Shown here: piece by piece, positions 5,632 through 5,737 of the stretch | How the letters are laid out: each line of letters begins with the position of its first letter | Position numbering within the stretch: position 1 is the stretch's first letter | DNA from: Acidobacteriaceae bacterium UBA1795 | GTDB lineage: Bacteria; Acidobacteriota; Terriglobia; Terriglobales; Acidobacteriaceae | Direction: 5' to 3' | DNA: 5,737 nucleotides | Assembly (NCBI GenBank): GCA_002314435.1 | Contig: DCFV01000067.1 | Coordinates: 10,739 to 16,475 of the forward strand | Program-made: the position numbers and the translations under genes | Notes under the pieces: generated by a model | What the model saw: the letters and a program-made list of their open reading frames with translations, nothing else | Database searches by the model: none | Told to the model about the DNA's origin: nothing

Positions 5632-5737
5632 AGTTGAAACAACGTCACCTGCGATCCTCGCTCACGTGTCCCACGGCCCATGTCCACAGCAGGCTGTTCA
5701 ACGATTGCGGGGCACAATCCAAAGTAACTGGACCAGA

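Noticed and set aside
5645..5737. A minus-strand open frame running in from the window edge and ending at 5645
   Set aside because: Only about 30 codons are visible, other frames are equally open, and no domain is recognisable, so a partial gene cannot be supported.

Overview
The window is a GC-rich bacterial segment carrying the tail of a Tad (Flp / type IVb) pilus assembly operon, followed by accessory genes. I infer an Acidobacteriota origin, most likely a Terriglobia-type lineage. This rests only on recalled similarity of the DUF192-PilZ protein and the TonB-like protein to proteins of that group, not on any search.

Plus strand, left part (1-2321): the 3' end of the CpaF/TadA secretion ATPase gene, then tadB and tadC, all co-directional with gaps of 17 and 9 bases. 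This is the motor and inner-membrane platform module of a Tad pilus. Pilin, secretin, prepilin peptidase and pseudopilin genes are not in the window.

Plus strand, middle (2341-2810): three tandem genes, each encoding a 31-residue protein with one membrane segment and a basic tail. Each has its own ribosome binding site, and the first starts 19 bases after tadC. Copies 1 and 2 differ almost only at synonymous positions, strong internal evidence that these very small ORFs are translated and under selection. They are the most unusual feature here. Their function is unknown; position suggests a link to the Tad machine. A 9-bp hairpin lies downstream (2885-2909).

Plus strand, right part (3021-4013): a 330-residue cytosolic protein with a probable divergent DUF192 domain at the N-terminus and a PilZ domain with intact c-di-GMP-binding motifs at the C-terminus. 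A strong Shine-Dalgarno sequence inside the gene, ahead of an in-frame GTG, suggests the PilZ half may also be made alone. A PilZ protein next to a Tad operon fits second-messenger control of pilus function.

Minus strand (5522-4044): a convergent gene for a 492-residue TonB-like energy transducer with an SxxxH transmembrane motif, a Pro-rich then Gly-rich periplasmic spacer, and a TonB-type C-terminal domain. Only 30 bases separate it from the PilZ gene. Its upstream region (5523-5737) has a ribosome binding site, an inverted repeat and a spaced direct repeat that could be regulatory, and no supportable gene.
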